Source of the DNA: JBHOQX01 sp042408595
GTDB taxonomy: Bacteria; Chloroflexota; Chloroflexia; Chloroflexales; Roseiflexaceae
Assembly (NCBI GenBank): GCA_042408595.1
Contig: JBHOQX010000071.1
Span: 1-7,911 of the forward strand
Length of the DNA: 7,911 nt
Direction: 5' to 3'
Position numbers and translations under genes: made by a program. The notes below the pieces were generated by a model. It worked only from the letters and a program-made list of their open reading frames with translations. It had not been told where the DNA came from and searched no databases. This document shows positions 6,441 to 7,911 of this stretch, piece by piece; the first letter of the stretch is position 1, and every line of letters starts with the position of its first letter.

Positions 6441-6444
6441 CGAT

Positions 6445-7911
6445 GTGACAAACGGCCCAACCAAACGAACCATCGAGGCGATCTACCCGCTCTCGCCCGC
6501 CCAGCAGGGCATGCTGTTTCACGCGCTGTACGCGCCCGAGACCGGCGTGTATGTCGAGCAGGTGAGTTGCGTGCTGCGCGGCGACCTCGACATCGGCGCC
6601 TTCGAGCGCGCCTGGGCACAGGTCATGCAGCGCCATGCCGTGCTCCGCACGTCGTTCTCCTGGAAGAGCGCCGATCGGCTGCTTCAGGTTGTCCATCGCC
6701 ACCTTCCGACACCGCTGACGGTCGAGGATTGGCGCGACATCCCGGCGGAAGCGCAGGGGGAGCGGCTCGCTGCCCTGCTGGCGGAGGATCGGGCGCGGGG
6801 GTTCGATCTGGCCCGCGCGCCGCTGATGCGCCTGCTGCTGCTACGAACGGACGCACAGACCTGGCGCTTCGTTTGGACACATCACCACATCCTGCTCGAT
6901 GGCTGGTCGCTCCCGGTCATCCTGCAGGAGGTCTTCGCGATCTACGAAGCGGCCCGGCTCGGCCAGGAGCTGCGCCTGCCCCCGACCCGGCCCTACCGCG
7001 ACTACATCGCCTGGCTCGACCGGCAGGACGCCGCCGCCGCCGAGACCTACTGGCGGCGGGTGCTCGCAGGGTTCGACACGCCCACGCCGCTGACGATCGA
7101 CCGCGACCCGGCCCGCGCGCCCGCCGGCGAACAGGGCTACGCCGCGCAGCGGCTGCGCCTCACGCCTGAGGCGACGGCCGCACTGCAAGCGCTCGCCCGA
7201 GAGCAACATGTGACGCTCAACACGCTGGTGCAGGGCGCCTGGGCGCTGCTCCTCAGCCGCTACAGCGACGAGGCGGATGTGGTCTTCGGCGCGACCGTCG
7301 CTGGCCGCCCCGCCGAACTGGAGGGCATCGAGCGCATGGTCGGCCTGTTCATCAACACGCTGCCCATGCGCGTGCGCGTGCCCGAGGAGATGCCGCTTGG
7401 CGCCTGGCTGAAGGAGCTGCACGCGCAGCAGGCCGAGGTGCGTCAGTTCGAATACAGTCCGCTGGTCCAGGTGCAGGAGTGGAGCGACGTGCCGCGCGGC
7501 CAGTCGCTTTTCGAGAGCATTCTGGTGTTCGAGAACTACCCGGTGGACGAACGCGTGCGCACCCAGCACGGCTCGCTGGCGGTCGAGCAGGTCGAGTTCG
7601 TCGAGCACACGAACTATCCGCTGACGCTGCTCGCCGCGCCGGGCAGCGAACTCCTGCTCACCGTCTCGTATGACCGCCGCCGCTTCGATGAGGCGGCGAT
7701 CCGGCGGATGCTCGGCCACTTGCGGACGCTGCTCGAAGCGTTCCCCGCCGGCGTCGATCAACCCCCATGGCGCCTGCCGCTGCTGACGGCGGCGGAATGG
7801 GCGCAACTCTGCGCCTGGAACCAGACCGCCCGCTCCTACGACCTTTCCCGCCCGCTCCACGCCTGGGTCGAGGCTCAGGTCGCCCAGACCCCCACCGCCC
7901 CCGCCCTCCTG
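6445..7911 (+). CDS. NRPS, 3'-partial: C (DCL-like) - A (start)
   Basis: Start of the next cytoplasmic synthetase in the line; 489 codons are visible and the frame is open at the window end. It begins with GTG at 6445, chosen from the GGAGG just upstream and an in-frame stop at 6394. Residues 1-13 are a short charged N-terminus resembling an acceptor COM docking segment. A condensation domain follows: YPLSPAQQGMLFHALY from residue 14, RHAVLRTSF, then HHHILLDGWS with catalytic His148 and Asp152, YRDYIAWLDRQ, VAGRPAELEGIERMVGLFINTLPMRV and ESILVFENYP. The QxGMLFH wording and the HHILLDGWSLP form are typical of C domains that take a D-configured donor, matching the epimerase ending the previous gene. 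From about residue 448 the sequence is the N-terminal edge of an A domain (WNQTARSYDLSRPLHAWVEA), whose substrate pocket lies outside the window. Confidence 0.96.
   Translation, partial: MTNGPTKRTIEAIYPLSPAQQGMLFHALYAPETGVYVEQVSCVLRGDLDIGAFERAWAQVMQRHAVLRTSFSWKSADRLLQVVHRHLPTPLTVEDWRDIPAEAQGERLAALLAEDRARGFDLARAPLMRLLLLRTDAQTWRFVWTHHHILLDGWSLPVILQEVFAIYEAARLGQELRLPPTRPYRDYIAWLDRQDAAAAETYWRRVLAGFDTPTPLTIDRDPARAPAGEQGYAAQRLRLTPEATAALQALAREQHVTLNTLVQGAWALLLSRYSDEADVVFGATVAGRPAELEGIERMVGLFINTLPMRVRVPEEMPLGAWLKELHAQQAEVRQFEYSPLVQVQEWSDVPRGQSLFESILVFENYPVDERVRTQHGSLAVEQVEFVEHTNYPLTLLAAPGSELLLTVSYDRRRFDEAAIRRMLGHLRTLLEAFPAGVDQPPWRLPLLTAAEWAQLCAWNQTARSYDLSRPLHAWVEAQVAQTPTAPALL

Larger units (their letters stand above)
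6304..6444. other. Spacer between the two NRPS genes, with repeat-like sequence
   Basis: These 141 bases separate the stop of the first synthetase from the GTG of the second. The left part holds heptads ACGGACG and ACGGAGG; the right part holds CGTCGTT and CGTCGGT at 6410-6423, an imperfect inverted version of the left ones. No clear -35/-10 promoter and no hairpin followed by a T run was seen, so co-transcription of the two genes is likely. A 40-codon frame starting at 6302 (TGATG overlap with the stop) shows no recognisable protein features. Confidence 0.6.

Noticed and set aside
6304..6444. Possible rho-independent terminator or internal promoter between the genes
   Set aside because: No GC-rich stem followed by a run of T and no recognisable -35/-10 pair was found; the imperfect inverted repeat is too weak to call.
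5140..6702. Antisense open frame of 520 codons across the gene junction
   Set aside because: It mirrors the E domain and the start of gene 2, is Arg/Gly/Gln-rich without motifs, and has no convincing start signal.
6841..7860. Antisense open frame of 339 codons
   Set aside because: It lies opposite the well-supported C domain of gene 2 and is explained by the high GC third positions.

Overview
The window is a slice of a nonribosomal peptide synthetase (NRPS) operon in a GC-rich bacterium (about 70% GC by eye). Nothing here fixes the lineage. Degenerate 7-bp repeats and the NRPS/sulfotransferase architecture would fit a Chloroflexota, cyanobacterium-like or myxobacterial source, but that is a weak guess from memory. 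Both genes lie on the + strand and both run off the window.

Layout: gene 1 (bases 1-6303, 5' end missing) encodes, in order, the last part of an adenylation (A) domain, a carrier protein (PCP), an embedded PAPS-dependent sulfotransferase (ST) domain, then a complete C-A-PCP-E module ending in a stop. The binding-pocket residues of its A domain read DFWNIGMVH plus the invariant Lys, the classical threonine code. With the epimerase, this module should add D-allo-threonine. A 141-base spacer follows. Gene 2 (6445-7911, 3' end missing) starts at a GTG behind a GGAGG ribosome binding site. It opens with a short docking-like tail and a condensation domain of the type that accepts a D-configured donor, then the first residues of the next A domain.

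The genes work as one assembly line. The upstream residue is held on PCP1, where the ST domain could sulfonate it. The first C domain joins it to Thr on PCP2, the E domain inverts the Thr alpha carbon, and the chain then passes to gene 2 through the E / DCL-type C interface.

Two things stand out. First, the ST domain is fused between a PCP and a C domain, in the middle of the line rather than next to a terminal thioesterase as in curacin-type enzymes. Second, tracts of degenerate 7-bp tandem repeats are written in frame into three variable loops of the single Thr A domain. A near copy of the first tract (18 of 19 bases) lies in the spacer between the genes. The other domains lack such tracts. 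No RNA genes, CRISPR array, insertion sequence or convincing terminator were seen.
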